NCBI GenBank assembly: GCA_026985975.1
Contig: JALSPL010000060.1
Coordinates: 1-5,016, forward strand
Direction: 5' to 3'
Source of the DNA: Anaerolineae bacterium
Lineage (GTDB): Bacteria > Chloroflexota > Anaerolineae > J102
DNA length: 5,016 bases
Shown: piece after piece, positions 4,734 to 5,016 of the stretch
Layout of the letters: each line of letters starts with the position of its first letter
Position numbering within the stretch: the stretch's first letter is position 1
Translations under genes and position numbers: made by a program
Notes under the pieces: generated by a model
What the model saw: the letters and a program-made list of their open reading frames with translations, nothing else
Database searches by the model: none
What the model was told of the DNA's origin: nothing

Positions 4734-5016
4734 TTATCTGCGGAAAACGGGCAGAAAGATGCGGTAGGGCGTGCTGACATGAATGGTGCGGGTGATCTCG
4801 TCGGTGAGTTCGCCCGTGTCTTTGATTTCCATCCGCACGGTGATATCTCCCCAGACATCATCGTAGGTGATGGTCTGAATCTGACTGGCGTTGAGCCAGC
4901 CTGTGTCATCCACGCCGTCATTCGTCCAATCGAATCTTACTTGCAGCCAGGGCAATGAGTCTTCGTTGTCGTGGCTGCCGGTGGGATCCAGCGTGAAGGT
5001 GGTGGTGATGGTTCCG
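4734..5016 (-). CDS. C-terminal part of a secreted PKD-like domain protein (5'-partial)
   Basis: The minus-strand frame is open from the right edge of the window to TAA at 4734-4736, showing 93 residues; the start lies beyond the edge. A TTG at 4953-4955 is not a sensible start because it cuts through the domain. Residues about 3-82 follow the PKD (Ig-like beta-sandwich) pattern: LDPTGSHDNED, then VRFDWTNDGVDDTGW, then ITVRMEIKDTGELTDEITRTIHV. These correspond to the family's 'D-x-SGS-D', 'W-D-F-x-x-DG' and 'Y-T-V-x-L-x-V-x-D-x-x-G' blocks. After a short linker the protein ends YRIFLPVFRR, a tail I associate with secreted Chloroflexota proteins. It is probably an extracellular, multi-domain protein, with PKD acting as a spacer or adhesion module. 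It is convergent with the kinase and its function is not determinable here. Confidence 0.8.
   Translation of the reverse strand, partial: GTITTTFTLDPTGSHDNEDSLPWLQVRFDWTNDGVDDTGWLNASQIQTITYDDVWGDITVRMEIKDTGELTDEITRTIHVSTPYRIFLPVFRR

Noticed and set aside
4953..4955. TTG as the start of the minus-strand PKD-domain gene.
   Set aside because: The frame remains open to the window edge and the residues before this codon (TFTLDPTGSHDNED) form the first strand of the domain.
4500..4958. Plus-strand open frame of 152 codons overlapping the kinase end and the convergent gene (and minus 4553-4921).
   Set aside because: The kinase frame carries the F and G2 boxes across the same bases and the minus-strand PKD frame explains the rest; these are shadow frames.

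Overview
The window looks like chromosomal DNA of moderately high GC from a free-living bacterium, most likely a Chloroflexota member (Anaerolineae/Caldilineae type). That placement is an inference. It rests on the secreted PKD-type protein ending in a Y-x-I-F-L-P-V-x-R-R tail (a style I associate with Chloroflexota exoproteins), on the W-A-G-H-D-L-R-T-P-L style of the kinase H-box, and on intergenic 'CACAGAG' / 'CACGGATT' repeats of a kind seen in many large environmental genomes. No single marker gene settles it.

Layout. (1) 3-671, plus strand: a DUF4230 membrane-anchored protein whose N-terminus lies outside the window. (2) 672-901: about 230 bases with no convincing gene, holding a possible short decayed reading frame. 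(3) 902-929: a clear intrinsic terminator for the minus strand. (4) 954-2159, minus strand: a lipoprotein with a long Met-Lys-Asp repeat segment (six 18-bp units plus degenerate copies) followed by two copies of a domain resembling the C-terminal domain of RskA-type anti-sigma factors. (5) 2160-2701: a divergent intergenic region of about 540 bases carrying a 9-bp tandem repeat next to the lipoprotein SD and two large imperfect inverted repeats. (6) 2702-3403 and 3437-4690, plus strand: an OmpR-family response regulator and its cognate four-helix membrane histidine kinase. (7) 4734-5016, minus strand: the C-terminal end of a secreted PKD-domain protein, convergent with the kinase.

How they may work together. 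The response regulator and kinase form an ordinary two-component pair. The kinase has almost no extracytoplasmic domain, so it probably senses within or at the membrane. The lipoprotein is transcribed divergently from the pair across a shared intergenic region, so it is a natural candidate target of the regulator, but this is inference from position only. The DUF4230 protein and the PKD protein show no functional link to the pair. The most unusual items are the composite lipoprotein and the nested inverted repeats at 2371-2629. I found no phage, transposase, CRISPR, rRNA or tRNA signature.
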